Shown one piece after another: positions 10,806 through 61,800 of a DNA stretch of 64,000 nt (position 1 is its first letter; every line of letters begins with the position of its first letter). The stretch comes from Chaetorhynchus papuensis (taxonomy: Eukaryota; Chordata; Aves; Passeriformes; Rhipiduridae), in the NCBI GenBank assembly GCA_013396525.1, contig VWYX01000795.1:327332-391331 (forward strand), in the 5' to 3' direction. A program made the translations under genes and the position numbers. A model generated the notes under the pieces. That model was given only the letters and a program-made list of their open reading frames with translations. It was not told the DNA's origin and ran no database searches.

Positions 10806-13800
10806 GCCAGACCCTGAAACTAAGCATTTACAAATGGAGTTTTCTTGTAGGAAATCTTAATTTTCTATCAGGTAAAATACAAAGATGCTGTCTGCAACAA
10901 GCGATTTGATGTTAGTTGAAATTGTAAGTTTTTCCATCTTGTAAAAAGAAGCAAAGACATAAATTGTGAAAGCCTGTATTTCTGACTTCAGATGTCCATG
11001 TTAATTAGAACTTCTGCTTTACAGTTGCTTTTCTTTGGTAGTAGTGTAAAACAGACAGCATACACAGAATATCCTTAGGTCAGCTTGTCTTAATTTTATG
11101 CATGGTAGTGCTTTGCTTTTTGTTGTATTAGAATAATTGCTACTTCAGAAGCAGAATTTTTTATCAGCTTTTTAGAACAATTGTTTGTGTATGAGCATAT
11201 AAGTAGTGGTTATTTCTATTAAGTGACTCAAATTCAATATTAGTCACAACTATAAGGAATGTCTTTTAGTCCATGATTTAGCTCACTAACACTGCTTACC
11301 AAAGCAATGGGAGATTGTGAAGTACTTGTTGGACTGTGAGTTTTATTTTTAAGGTAGTTTTTAATTTAAAGGTAGGAGTATAGAAATTATAGAATGTATG
11401 AATGTATACAAAATATGTCTAAGATATTTAAAAATACCTTGACTGGTGCACTCTTCACATTTTTAACTCCCATTTTTACCTTCATGATGATTTCTATAAG
11501 CTCTAATACAAGAGGTGAAAGTAATTGGTTTTCAGTTGGTTGGCTCTTTATTACTTCAAAAAATATAGCTCAAAAGGATGGTTTCATTTCTGGAGATAAT
11601 GCTGAAAATTCATCCTATGTTCATAACAAGTTGGGAAAGTAAAAATGCATCTAGGAGACTTCCTGACTCAAGGGAGGGGGAGGAAAAGGAAATTCTGTAT
11701 ATGAGCTGGGGAACTGTGCCAACATTGAGTCATCCTTTTAAAATCACTTGATATCCAATAAGCTTACTGTCCTTACAGGACATAACTGCTTTATGTAACT
11801 TCAGCACCAAGGTTTAATATCATCGTCAATACTTCAGGAATGGTTTATTTGATTATGGGGATCAACATTGTGGTGCCTGTGAGAGACAAATATTTTGCCA
11901 AACACAGCCACGTCCAGCAGAGCTCTTACCAGTACACTGAAGGATAACAAAGTAGTAAAAGGAAACCTATGACCATCATTGGAGCAGTGTGAAGTAAATT
12001 GCTGGGGAGTCCATTTTTCTGTTTTCAGCCTTATCCTTACTTGTACTGAATGTACATGTTCCTCAGGAACTTGCATTTGTCCAAAGGAAGCAAAACATTC
12101 CTGAAAAGAGATTGAGAGGGGTGAAAACAAAGCCGCTACTTCCGTAATAAAAATGGAAAAATCTATGTTGCTACATTATCGATACTGACAAATGAAAAAT
12201 TATAAAAGCTGTATCTTTGCTGCTGCACATTTTTCAAGAGAAAATTAAGATTGCAATTAGCTCTTCTTTTCATTGGATTTGATTTTTTGAAAATTGTATG
12301 GTCAACAGCATAAACTGATCTTAGAACTGTAGTCTTATCTTGAAAAATGGCTGATGTTTGAGGGAGGTGTTCGCCAGTATGGGCAATATGGTTTTGACTT
12401 AGTTGTTGTGATTAAAGTTATGAAAAGGATTTTTTTTTCTCTCATTCTGATTCCTGACTATAGAAGTTGAAGTTTCAGAACTGTGATCTTTCCTAATGGT
12501 GATTCCAGCTGTTTCTCGTGTGTAAATTATCCCCATATAAAAGAGATACGAAAATTAGTATCGCATGTGATTTTAAACAGAAAATATTCATGAAATAGTT
12601 CCCTAAAGAGTTTCTGATGGGATCCCAGCAACATTTTTTAATGTATTAATAAATTAGGTCTGTTTAAAAGAAGTATTAAAGGCACAATATTGGCACAGTT
12701 AAATGCTAAATTGTGTATTAAGAAAAAAATCTTGCACAGTTTGGGGGAGTGACTTGACTTTGTCAGGCAGTGACTCTTGGAAGGACTCTCAGCACCACTA
12801 AACACAGCCCCATGGTTGGTCCCCTAGCAGCTGTGGTCACTGCAGGTTAGGGCAGGAGGATTGTGGCTGGAACTGTGGGGGCTATTGCTCTATGTGCAGC
12901 ATCAAATCAGTGATGCAGAGGCTTCCATAATAACATGAACCATCAAGTAGTAAAAATAAATTATTCAGCAGCTGGAAAATCACTTTATAGTGAAAAATAT
13001 GAAAAAAAAATTCTTAAGGAGCAAATTAAGTCATAACTAAGACTTAAGTCTGTAAGTAACTATATGTCAAGGATGGTTCTGTTTTGTACCTTCTTTATTC
13101 TGTTAAGACCAGTACAGAATTAACAGGTAAAGGTAAAACCTGGGTAATGCTGGAATTAGGATTATCAATATTCAAATTAATTTCTCCAGCAGTTACTTAA
13201 AATGGCTTAGCTATTATAAAAGGTATTAATTATTTATTGAGATTAAAATTTGTTAATCTTTTTATCTAATGTTTACCTTAAGTCTAAGTCTTAACCTCAT
13301 TTTTGCATGTTTGGTCAGCATGTCAGCAATGTTTGCTGTCCAGGAAGAACTTTCATGATTACTAGACCCATCCAAGGATTTGTTGAATGTGTCAGATTTC
13401 CCTCCCACTGAGTTTTGGTGAACTCGAGTATGTATAGCCACATCTGTCCTAGTCACATGTGCTTCTTATTAGAAAATGGCAGCTTATTTAAAAGTCCTAC
13501 TGATAGTCAAGCTTTTCTCAGTTCTAAGAGCAAAGATACTACAGGGGTTTCTTTCTGTCCAGAAATTGTGCTGTAAAATTCTGAGGTTTTATTTAAAACA
13601 AGTGTGAGGTTAATGTTTTGTCCTTTTTCCTTTTTTAAGTCCCTTACTTCATAACTTCCATCTCTGTTAGATGCAGAAGGTATTACTTTCTTCAACCATG
13701 TAACCTTTTATTCCGATTGACAGGTTTGGTGTTCTATTTCTTGCTATATTTTGTATAGCCAAGAGTGTGCAGAGAGTAAGTTTTTTTGATCAGTATTTAG

Positions 13801-16800
13801 TCATCTGCCAGCTGAAATTCACTGCACTTCTGAGGAGATTTTCACCTCCATCTGGGTAATGTTCATTTCGTGGGAAAGTGAACATGCAGCCAGCCTTATT
13901 TTGTACTCGAGTCCCTTCTTGTAACAGCATGCGGATGTTGGGTGTTATCTTCAATATCCCCTTCCTGATGCAAAGGACTCAAGATAGGATAGTTATTCAT
14001 CACGTCTCACGCAATAATGACTTCAGGGATTTTCTAAATCAACTTTTTATAAAGAGAACTTTCTCAGAGATCTGTTTCTGAATTTGTTAGAAGCTTCCAG
14101 GTGGAACTCGGGTATGGTGACGAAGCCATTTATTTTGTTTAGCCTTTAGCTGCTGTTATTCCTTTTTTTGTCATCAAATAAGAACATCCATTTTCCACAA
14201 TAATGGGCCTCAGAGTAATAAAAAAAAATAATGCCAGTCCTTTTGAAGTGTTGCAACATGTTAAAAATAAATAGGATGTTCTTTTAAAAAGCCTTAATCT
14301 ACAGGTACTTGTAGCATGTACTGCACATACCTATCTTTGCTCTTGATAAGATAAATTAAACCTGCCAGATGTTTTGTTATTCTCTGCATAGTTAACCAGA
14401 AAGATTTTTTTTTTTTTTTTAATCCCACACTATTATAATCAAATAAAATTTTCATGGACCCTTCCAACCCCCCATCTTGTTGTGCATGCACGTCTTTGTT
14501 AGGGATCTTAGTTTAGGGTATCTTGCTTTTGGTTAACTTTGTTTTGTTTAATTTCACAGATGCTGACAGCAGAGACTCTGCAGTCAGTCTTTCTGTTCAG
14601 GATGGGTCCAGTTTACTTCTAGAGTCACATTCTATTTGACCTTAGTGTTTGAATGTCTTAAGCTATAAACGTTTCCCTGTACTTTTTTTTTCTTGCTTTT
14701 CCAATTCTATGTCACTTCATGAATTTTCACCCCTTAAATGCCGTCTGTATGTAGGAGCAATTTAAATACACCGTTCCATAATTATTATTATTGCACTAAA
14801 ATTTTACATTTTTTAGTTAGCTGCTGCTTTTTCCCTTTGGGGTAATTTGTGCATATCATAATTTTCACTTATACTTTCAGTATATTGAAAAGTATATACT
14901 CAAATTGTTGTCACTCATCATGAAGCTGATTAACTAATTATCTTTTAATAACTGCTATCTAAAATATGCTGTCATTAAGATTTAAGTGTTTAAAATATTT
15001 CTACTCGTACTCCCGTAAATTTGAGTATCTAGAAAAGGAGAAATCTGTCTTCCAGGAATACCTTTCCTAAGTAAGCATTCCATGTGTGACTTAGCAGTTT
15101 ATTCTTTGATGTTCCGTTTAAGTTAATTCACGTCTAATTCTTACACCTCTTTAAGAGTAAATTCTTGCTGAATTTCCTATTTCTGTCCCAGTATTTTGAA
15201 ATTCCTTTGCCAAGCACTTGTCATCGTGCACATTCACACTTTGCTTATGCATTTATTCAGGAAGCTGAGACTGAGAATTTTAGGTGCAGTGAGACTCCTA
15301 TGGTGTTTGGATGTGCTAATATTCCTTATTCTGAATGGCTTGGCTCTTCCTGCTATGAGTAAGAGCACAGATCTGATCCTGTGCTGTCTGTTTAGATGAT
15401 TCGGAGCTGTTTCCTTGTGAATTATTTTGCTGTTATTGGAGCATATATTTATATATTTTTAAAATTATTTTAATCTTTAGTTGGTTGTTTCTCTGTCCTT
15501 TTTATATAAAATTTGTAGACTGAGAATGCTTCCATTTTTTGAGGTGCTATTTAAAAATACTAATGAGTGTCACAATGGTATTCTGGATTTTATTGGTAGT
15601 TCTCCTAGATACCAGTTCAGAGCCCTGTTTAGCAGTCCTAGAGCAGCTTTTCAGCTGTCCCTGGAACACACTGATCAGAAAAAGGTCTGCAGATAACACA
15701 CATTGTCTTCTGCACTGATGAGTTTATGCCATCCAGCTCTGCATGGGCCACTTCTTTACACAGAGCAGATTTGAGGTCTTGTACTGAAAATTCAGAATTC
15801 TGAAGGGTGAATTGCAGAAGAGTCTATGTATAGATAAACTCATGGTTTTCTCTAGCTTTTCTGGGCTTTTTCATTACTACTGAGAAATATGTACCTAGTA
15901 AGAGGTAAGTAATATGTACCTTCTACTACTTTTAGGGTTTGAAGTCTGGTTTCCTTTTATCACGTTATCTAATAGTTGTTCCTGTAATAAGATCTCAGAA
16001 ACAAATACAAGTATTTTATGTTGCAGCAGAGTTAATTTACTCTTGAATTAAAAAGTGAAGGTAAAGGAAAGTCACATAAATTCAATTAGTAGAAGCAAAG
16101 TCAGTGTTTAATGTTCATTAAGTACCTATTTTTTTTTTCCAGCAACATGATTAGGCTATTATTTTTATAGCCTAATAATGATTAGTTTTTCACTGCTTCC
16201 CTGGAAGGTGTCTGTCCTTTTTTCTTTACTAGCAAGCATGTTTTGTATTCCAATTTGCAGCCAGTTCCTTAAGAGAAAAATGAGTTGCCCTTGGTGTTGC
16301 AGAATTCCCCCCTTTTTTGTTTATTAAATTTTCTTTCAGATTCTATTTGTCTGTGCAATATGGTCCTTTGGTGTTCTTTCCTATGTATATGTATGCATTA
16401 GACACATATTGTGAGGTACATTGCTAAGAGCTTACTTATACTGAGATACTGCCCCAGAATAATTCTGACTTGCAGACTATATCAGTACAGGAAATTATTC
16501 TGGAATAGTGGTGTTTTAAATTCATACCTAAGCTTGTTTGTCACTCGTTTCCCTTCTAGGCCAGTGTTGATTTAACACTATTACACTGTTAAGGAAACTC
16601 GGAGTAATGTTACCTTCTGTTTGTTTCCTTGTTCCTTGTATTCTGTATTTAATTTCACTGTAGTAGAAGCCAGTAGCAACCACTTAAAGTTGACTAACAT
16701 GGTTGTTTTGGGTTTTTTTTTAAATGGCTTTCAGAGACAATGTAACTTTCTAGTGTAAAGAAGGCCTTGAGAGAACTGTGTGCCTAGAAGAGGGAATCAT

Positions 16801-17730
16801 GTCTTGAGACTTTTATTTAGACCTTGCTGCAGTATAACATTTGAGAAAAGGGAACTTTCCAAGATTATAAACAAGAGAAATAAAATGTAGGCAGTATGGT
16901 ATAGTTGTAACTGGAAGGAAGACTCCACCATTGCAGCTGGTGACTGTCTGTACTTGCATGAAAGTTGTCAAGAAATGAAAGAAAGGAGGAGAGGACTCGA
17001 GTATTCCAGCATCTCATTTATTTTGAATTCATCACATGGGACAAATGTTTTTACCAAGTATCAGGGAATGATCAGAAAATTCACTACCAGATGGAACAGC
17101 TGGCTTCTCTTCCAGTGTACTGTAAGATGACATCTATCATCTGATGTAATTAGTGCAGTTGGTTCAGAATAGACATCTCTTTCTACAGTGTGTAAAACTT
17201 GCATTTTAATTCAGGTAGATAGTGAGGGTTGATTACCTCTGCATATAATTTGTTTCTATAAAAGACTTAGCTTTTGTATTTTTAATGCATTTGCAGAACA
17301 CTGTTCAGGTTAAAATAACAAACATTCGGCAGTTATGTCAGAAAAGGAAACTGCAAATTTGTGGACAACCATTCATCATAAATCTTGCTCCCAAACAAGT
17401 GTTACAGACAAACTGAAGTTGGATATTGTTTGAGTTCCTTTTTGTTTAAAACAGAGTTATTAGGTCTGCCTTTTATGGACTGACGAGTATCTGAGCCCTG
17501 AGAAAATGCAAAGTCTGGGAATATTCTCTTGGTATCAGGAATGTGAAGTGGTGGTTTGGGGTTTGTTTTGTTTTTTAGAGGGTGCTCAAAATAACCACTG
17601 GAAAGTTGGTTGCATAATAACTGCATTGCATTCAAAAATAATAATTTTTGTTTGTGTATAGAGAGCAAGTTAATATATTTTCTTCTTCTTTTCTTGTTCT
17701 TGTTGAGTTTTGTAATGCTGTTAAAGCAAT
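10806..17730. other. Intron 2 sequence, no gene seen
   Basis: About 6.9 kb of AT-rich DNA with no recognised gene. A GC-richer patch lies at about 12750-12900. Two minus-strand open stretches (13262-13456 and 13507-13707) have a charged, protein-like composition but carry breaks and no homology I recognise. A 10-bp perfect inverted repeat with a 7-base loop lies at 16150-16176. Confidence 0.5.
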
Positions 17731-18225
17731 ATAGAATCATAGAATAGTTTGGGTTAGAAGGGACCTTAAACGTCACCTGGTTCTAACCCCCCTGCCCTGG
17801 GCAGGGACACTTCTCACTAGATCGGGTTGCTCAAGGTCTTATCCAGCCTGGCCATGAACACTGCCAGCATTGGGGCATCCACAACTTCCCTGGGCAACCT
17901 GTTCCAGTGTCTCACCACCCTCACAGTGAAGAATTCCTTCCATATACCCAACCTAAATTTCCCCTCTTTCAGTTTGTACCCATTGCTCCCTGTCCTATCA
18001 CTACAGTTCCTGATGAAGAGTCCCCCTCTGACTTCCCTGTTGGCCCCCTTCAGATACTGGAAGGTTGCTATGGGGTCTCCATGCAAACTTCTCTCCTCCA
18101 GGCTGAACAGCCCCAACTTTCTCAACATGTCTTCATAGGGGAGGTGCTCCTGTCCTCTTACCAACTTCATGGCCGTCCTGTGGACTTGCTCCAGCAGTTC
18201 CATGTCCTTCTTATGTCCACCTGAC
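17731..18225 (-). mobile_element. CR1 LINE, 5'-truncated, minus strand
   Basis: On the plus strand the element starts with its own 3' terminus (ATAGAATCATAGAATAGTTT), so it is oriented minus. The minus strand encodes the end of CR1 ORF2, with hallmark phrases LRKLGLFSLEERSL, DRTGSNGYKLKEGKFRLGI and VVRHWNRLPREVV. The reading frame from about 18281 to 17817 is open over about 150 codons, so this copy is comparatively undamaged. The reverse-transcriptase core is absent, so it cannot be autonomous. Its upstream edge at 18225 is approximate. Confidence 0.9.
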
Positions 18226-19208
18226 TGCTTTGTGTCCCTGGCAGCAGTAGATAAAAAAGATTTGAGAAAGTTCTGTTTCACATGTTTTTGACTTTCCCAA
18301 GATAGGCAGGGAGCAAAGAGATAAAACAGTTAAGCAGAAATGGATCAAAGTATCTGAAGTAATCTGTACTTGGCAGTCTGTGTTGCTGAGCTATTCTGTT
18401 CCTCCCTTGGGATTCTCTGAGATTCAGTGGGTGGTTTAAGTAGTATGTAATCCAACTGATCACATACTAATTTAAAAGATACATTTATTCCTTGACAAGT
18501 AAAAGGAAACAATATTTATTTCAGACTCTGTAAAGATTCAGTCTGGAGTCAATGATGGTAGCATTTTCTCCTGAAAAGACAAAGTTTAGGTTACTAGGTG
18601 CAATACTCAGCATGCCTGTGTGCACACACAAGCAAAATTTTGCTGTCTTAAAATGGTAACAGGCACCTAAACTTATTGGTCATCTTGGATTTGTCTTGAG
18701 TGTTCTAAAACTGTTCTTAAAACTATATTCTTCACATTAACGTATCTTCTTCCAGTCCCTGACTTTAAAAGTTGCCAGCATGTTCTGTTCATTATTCCAA
18801 ATCATGTGCTGGAGTTTTTTTATATATACAGACTCTGACACATACATGCTCAGGATTTCTTATGTACATCTAGTTTCCAACTTTGTCTGTAATCTTTTGA
18901 AAAAAAGAATCTGTTGAAAAAGAATTGTCGGTCTGGGAGAAGTGAGTGTTGGAGCATGCTGACCTGGGTGGACAGTTGCTATGCATTTATATACAGTACT
19001 GAAATGATCAGATGCAAAAGGATACTTTTAGCACTAATTCATGCACATAAATTTTGCAGAATGCTTGAAAAACTTATAAATGAGTGCTTTAGAAACACAG
19101 TTTTAGAACTTTGCCTCTATTAACCTATCACTATAACTAATTAGTGCACATTTTGGTGCATATAGATAAAGGGAAAGACTGGAGCAAGGAAGACATACTC
19201 TTGGAGGA
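18226..19208. other. Intron 2 sequence between CR1 copies
   Basis: About 1 kb of AT-rich DNA. No gene, RNA or transposon was recognised in it. Confidence 0.5.
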
Positions 19209-19481
19209 AAATCATAGAATATCCTGAGGTGGAAGGGACTCATCAGGATCATTGAGCTCCAGCTCCTGGTCTTACACAGCACCATCACCAAGAGCCACAC
19301 CATGTGCCTGAGAGCATTGTCCAAATGCTTCTTGAACTCTGTCAGGCTGGTGCTGTGGCCACTTCTCTGGGGAGCCTGTTCCAGTACCCAAACACCCTCT
19401 GGGTGAAGAACCTTTTCCTGATATCCATCCTAAACCTTCTCTGACACAACTTCAGGCCATTCCCTTGGATCCTGCCACTGG
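19209..19481 (-). mobile_element. CR1 3'-end fragment, minus strand
   Basis: The plus strand begins AATCATAGAATATCCTGAGG and continues through the antisense of the CR1 C-terminal coding region and 3' UTR (for example GGGAGCCTGTTCCAGTACCC and GGGTGAAGAACCTTTTCC). The copy is 5'-truncated. Its broken 5' end abuts the next CR1, which runs in the opposite direction. Confidence 0.85.
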
Positions 19482-19484
19482 ATA

Positions 19485-20127
19485 GGTTAGAGAATACTTA
19501 AGCAAACAGGGTGTATCTAAATCTGTGGGCCCTGACAGGATGCACATGAGTGCGGAGGGACCTGGCAGCTGTCACTGTGAGGCCACTCTTGATTATTTTG
19601 ATAATTACCATGATGACCAGGGGAGGTGACTGAGGACTGAAGAAAAGCAAATGTCAAATCCTGTCTTCAAAAAGGGGAAGAAGGAGGATCCAGGGAACTA
19701 CAGGTTGGTCAGCCAGGCCTTAATACCCAGGAAAATCATGGAAAAACTAAGCATTTCTGTATATATGGAGGACAAAAAGGTAGATGAGGTTATTCAACAT
19801 GGATTCACAATGGTGAAATGATGTTTGACCAGCCTGAAGGGAGGGTGGAAAGAGCTTTTTTCAGTTCTGCCCAGTAGCGGGACCAGAGGCAATGGGCAAA
19901 AAGGGAAATACAGGAGATTCTGCCTGAACATCTGGAAACACTTTATCACTGTCAGGCTGACTGAGCCCTGGCACAGGCTGCACAGGGAGGTTGTCACCAT
20001 CCATGGAGATATTCAGGTCCTGGACAACTGTCTCTGGGTGGCCCTACTTGAGCAGGGGGTTTAGGGTTAGACAAGATGATCTCCAGAGGTCCCTTTCAAT
20101 GTCAACCAGTCTGCAGTTCTATGAAAC
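19485..20127 (+). mobile_element. CR1 LINE fragment with internal deletion, plus strand
   Basis: The first part matches the CR1 reverse-transcriptase coding region (TTCAAAAAGGGGAAGAAGGA, AACTACAGGTTGGTCAGCC, CAACATGGATTCACAATGG). At about 19836 it jumps directly to the 3' part (AGTAGCGGGACCAGAGGCAA, CCAGAGGTCCCTTTCAATG) and ends TCTATGAAAC at about 20126. The central catalytic region is missing. Divergence is high and the frame is broken. Confidence 0.85.
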
Positions 20128-21142
20128 AGGTCTAGGAGTTCCTCATTAAATAGATGAAAAGTATTCTCAGATTTATTTTATTCACTATAATCCATAGAAG
20201 AAATAGAGAATGAACAAGAAGCTAAAATTGTAGATAGTATATTGCTTCCTATATGTTAACTAACAGTCAGTTGTATGTTAACTTACAGTAGACTGGATTG
20301 CATGTAATGCCTAGATAGATCTACAGATGACATTAACAAGAATGCAGGTTTTTTACTTACTCGATGCTGGTAAGTTCTGAAATTCTTTCCTTGTGTGGCA
20401 AGGAGTGTCACTTTTCAGGGACTTTCGAATTCAGTGCAGAAAATTCTGAATTAAGTGCAGAGCACAAAAAGATAAGATTCACTGCTGCTTAGAGCTTTCT
20501 GGTGACCAGTTTCTCACAGAAGGGGAAGTGATGAAGACTGGGCAGCTTTTATAGGATAGACTCTCCTTGAGAAGGAAGGCAGAGTATTTCTTCAACAGAA
20601 TTTTCTCAGTGGGCAGTTTTGCTGCTGCCAAAGTGGGGGTGGTGAGTGTCTCTTCACGTGGAATTGTCTTGAGTCTTACACTGTCACCTTATAAAGGTGA
20701 GCATTAGCAGTGCTGCAGCATAGTGGTCCTCATTCAAGTGTTAAAAAGGAGGGCTTTCCAAAGACATCTGGTCTATTTGATGCACTCTAGATGTGCTTTA
20801 AGAGGACTAAGTTCTTAAGAAGATTGGTTTCCATTAATTGGTTGTGAATCTGGAACAGAAATATGAACCCAATAATGTGGGCCTGAGAGAAAAATCTTGG
20901 GAATTACTGACTTCTGTCAACTCTCCTGTTGTCTGGATCCTGGTGCATCTCTAAAAGTTTAGGCCACATTGTTATAGAACTAGTGCTGTCTGTCTTAATT
21001 ATGCAAATAGCTTTGCTAAGTGGTTTTTGCCTATATTTGGGATCATCTAGTTCAGTGGCAGTGGTATTTTTCAACATATTGTGAATTTGTAAACATTTAT
21101 AAACCATTAATCTAAATTTATTCCTCTGCTTTCCTCTGCCAG
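20128..21142. other. 3' end of intron 2
   Basis: About 1 kb of AT-rich DNA ending in a pyrimidine tract (TTCCTCTGCTTTCCTCTGCC) and the AG acceptor of exon 3. No gene is seen. Confidence 0.6.
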
Positions 21143-58555
<37,413 letters not shown>

Positions 58556-58854
58556 AATGACCTCAACCAGACACTTGGTACCACGGCATAAGATGATAGC
58601 ACAAATCATGGCGACAGGTAGCACATATCTGACAGATACCTGCAAGCACACTCTGTCCCAGCTGGTACCTATAATGCTGCTGCTCCTGCTGCTGCTACTG
58701 CTTTCATCTACTCTCGCTTTAAACTGTTGATGGCAAGTTACTGATCTTACTGGAGCTGCAAATGGAGTGACAAGTGGAAACCATGAAAATGATCGTGTTC
58801 GCGACTGAGTAAACCAGAAGAATTACAAATGCCACCTCTGTCAAAAGTACACTG

Positions 58855-58860
58855 AATAAA
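58855..58860 (+). promoter_or_regulatory. RPS6KA3: Proximal poly(A) signal AATAAA
   Basis: About 300 bases after the stop codon. It would give a short 3' UTR isoform. Further AATAAA copies lie at 60101-60106 and 60827-60832. Confidence 0.5.
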
Positions 58861-61800
58861 GCACTCTGCACCACATAGCATTATTTTTATAAGGAATATT
58901 TTTTTTGTCCCCTAAAATATTCTTTGTTACAGGTCGAGATGGACAGTTTATGTTAAGCACTTAGCTTAAACAATCTGTTTATATTAGCACTATATACTTT
59001 GTGCCATCCAACATTTTGTATGTTTTTGTAAACAGTTCACAAGCAGTACATTTCCGTGCTGTTTTCTTTAATGTATACATGCCTTGTTTTACTTAGATAT
59101 TATTAATCATTGTGACAATTAAGTCTGATTAAACAGTTAATCTGTATTAATCAGTATTGTTGGACAGCTCTAAAAGAAGCCTGACTGTTAAACAGCTATT
59201 GAATGTAATACTATGGATAAGTAGTTTTCCTTGCCTATGTCTTTTCTACATTTCTGTGTGTTTGATGCCACATGTCATGTTATGAAATATAAACAGTGAA
59301 TCTCTCACCATACTATATATACTATAGGTAATAATAACCCAGAGAAAAGATAACTTCTTCCATATCTCACTGTCTTTGTTACCCCTCCTCTCCCTTTTAG
59401 TCTCTCCCATCTAATCTCTGGACTCAGGAATTATTGCTAAATACTTTCTGATAGAGGACATTTCTATATGGTTTATTCTTATAATCCTTTGTTAATATTT
59501 TATCTGTATTCTCTGACTTTTGTTTAAGCTGCAAAGGATTTGTTCAGTGAATGAATGTTGGCATTATAGAAAAAAGGCAACATTTGAAGATAAAGCAAAA
59601 CATATTGGTCACTAATAAGCAGAAGCCTGCAAAAAATAGGTTTTAACTGCATTCATTGCAGTTGCAAAACTGATAGATCAAATGTTCTGTCAGTTACTTT
59701 TGATAATTGATTTCAAAAGCAAAATTAGAGGCAAGTCATAAAGAACTGTTGGGTTAGAAAAGGGCCATTCTAATTTACCATGAAAATAGCGTTGTCCCAG
59801 TCAGGTAAGATGAAGCCATTCAGAGGGAACGTTCTCATTTTTCCGCAGATGGAAGTGAGTTCCTAATGAGGGTGGAAGACTCACTTTAAATACTGATATA
59901 AACTTTTAATACTCTTGGCCTCTTAGTGTCTAAAGTAATTAAAGGCCCATCTTGATGGCTGGGCTTGAAAAGATGAAATGGCTCAAATGAGAAGGGGCAC
60001 TGGAATGTGTTTGAATACAGTGAGTGTTCCATTCCACCAAAATTATAGGCTATGTATAGTCCTCCCATATATGAAAATCACTGGTGGGAATTCCAGCTTC
60101 AATAAAATATGGATCTGGGTGAATGGCTGTTGGTGAACAATACAGTTTTAAAACTAAAAGATGCATTTTTTTGTGTTTTGCATAAGAAGGTATTTTCTTG
60201 TTTTAGTGGTATTAAATTTCTTTTATGGTGATTAATTGGTTTATTTCCCTGAAATCATCAGCAGTTTGTTGAAAGGAAGAATCATCTTTGACACCACAGG
60301 TTTGCTCTGAATGGGAGTGTTTCTTCTGCCAGAATTTCTGAGTTCCTAGGGGAAGCTTCCTTTGCTAGACTTGCAAAGGATCCCACTTTTATTGCCCTGA
60401 AAAATCTGCTAAATATTTAATCCATTATATAATTGTGAAGAAACTGGTTTTGTAAACAAGGATTCTTAAATTAGCATAGCTCTCAGAAATTTGAAAACAC
60501 AGCTCTTCCCAAGCAATTTGTATTTTTCCCTTACTTGGTGCTCTATCATTGAAGTTCCCTTTAGCTGTGCAGACACATTTACCCTTCCTTCAAGAGACAT
60601 CTTTTAGTAGAGGCAGAAAAAGGCCATCTTAATTTTTTTTTTTAGTGTCAGCAGTTCCAGAGGAATTTAGTAAAACCTTACCTCCCAAAAAAATATATTT
60701 TTCAGCTCTGTGAACAATTAAGTCAGGCTTCTCAAAATCTAGAAACTGTACATTCTGGTGGGGTTTAAGGTGTTAATTAGAAGATTTTCATATCTAGTCA
60801 ACAAAATTATTTAAATACTGTTGAAATAAAAGGATGGAAGTACTTGCCAGTGTATCAGTAATAACATTTCACTTCAGGAAGGCGTTCCTACTCTGTTCAG
60901 TGTGTGTATATAGGTACCTGGCAAAGAACAGACCAAAAAGAAGTGTTAAGCTGCCTCACTATTGGCAATATCCACATAAAAATAAGATAAAAGTATTTTT
61001 TAGTAGTTTTATTGTAGCGATATTTTGTGCTCCTCAAGCTCACTGATCATTAGCCAAATAGTGAAGCAAAGTTAACTCCTACATTTTCCATATCTACATT
61101 CTCAAGTGAGCTGTTAATTTAGTCTGGACTTTACAGATGTTTCTATTAATTCATGTATATATATCAGCAGAAGATGAACATTTTAAATTGTAGCAAAACA
61201 GGGCAGTTTAGCACACCCTAAGTTGAATGTATTGAAGTCTAGATCCACTATATTTTAAAGTTACTTTCTAAACCAAGGTATAAAGGGCCTGCCTATGCAG
61301 GGAGGTGTATTTTACAGACTAGGTGCAATTTATGTACCTTACTTCTTGGTTTGGATCCATGTTCACTTTCACTTTTTAAAATGTTTTTATATCTGCAGTT
61401 GTTTTAACCTATAAAGAAATCCACATAATGCTTCTCTGAGTCTCAGCACCTTTCTGCTAGAATGTGAGCATATGACACACTGTGCACATTCATGGCTGGA
61501 CTGCTGCTTGGTCTGCAAAGCATAGCAAGTGACTCAAGAGAGTCAAAGAGGATAAAAAAAGGAGAATGCAGATACAGGTGAATTTTCTATATGTTGACCA
61601 TGGTTTCTTTTTAATATTTTTAGTATGAAGTTACCATTTACTGTGCTTGAGAGCATGAGGGAACAGAGGGAAGAGTGTAGTTGCAATACCCATTAAATGC
61701 CATCTATATCCAGTAAGGGCAAAGTTCTGTGTTCATAATCACTATAACATTGAATGAAACACAAAAGGAGTTTTTCAAGAAAATATTTAAAACTTTTTTC

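Noticed and set aside
17402..17776. 124-codon minus-strand frame
   Set aside because: It starts within the CR1 tail and runs into AT-rich unique sequence, with a lysine/asparagine-rich composition typical of AT-rich noise.
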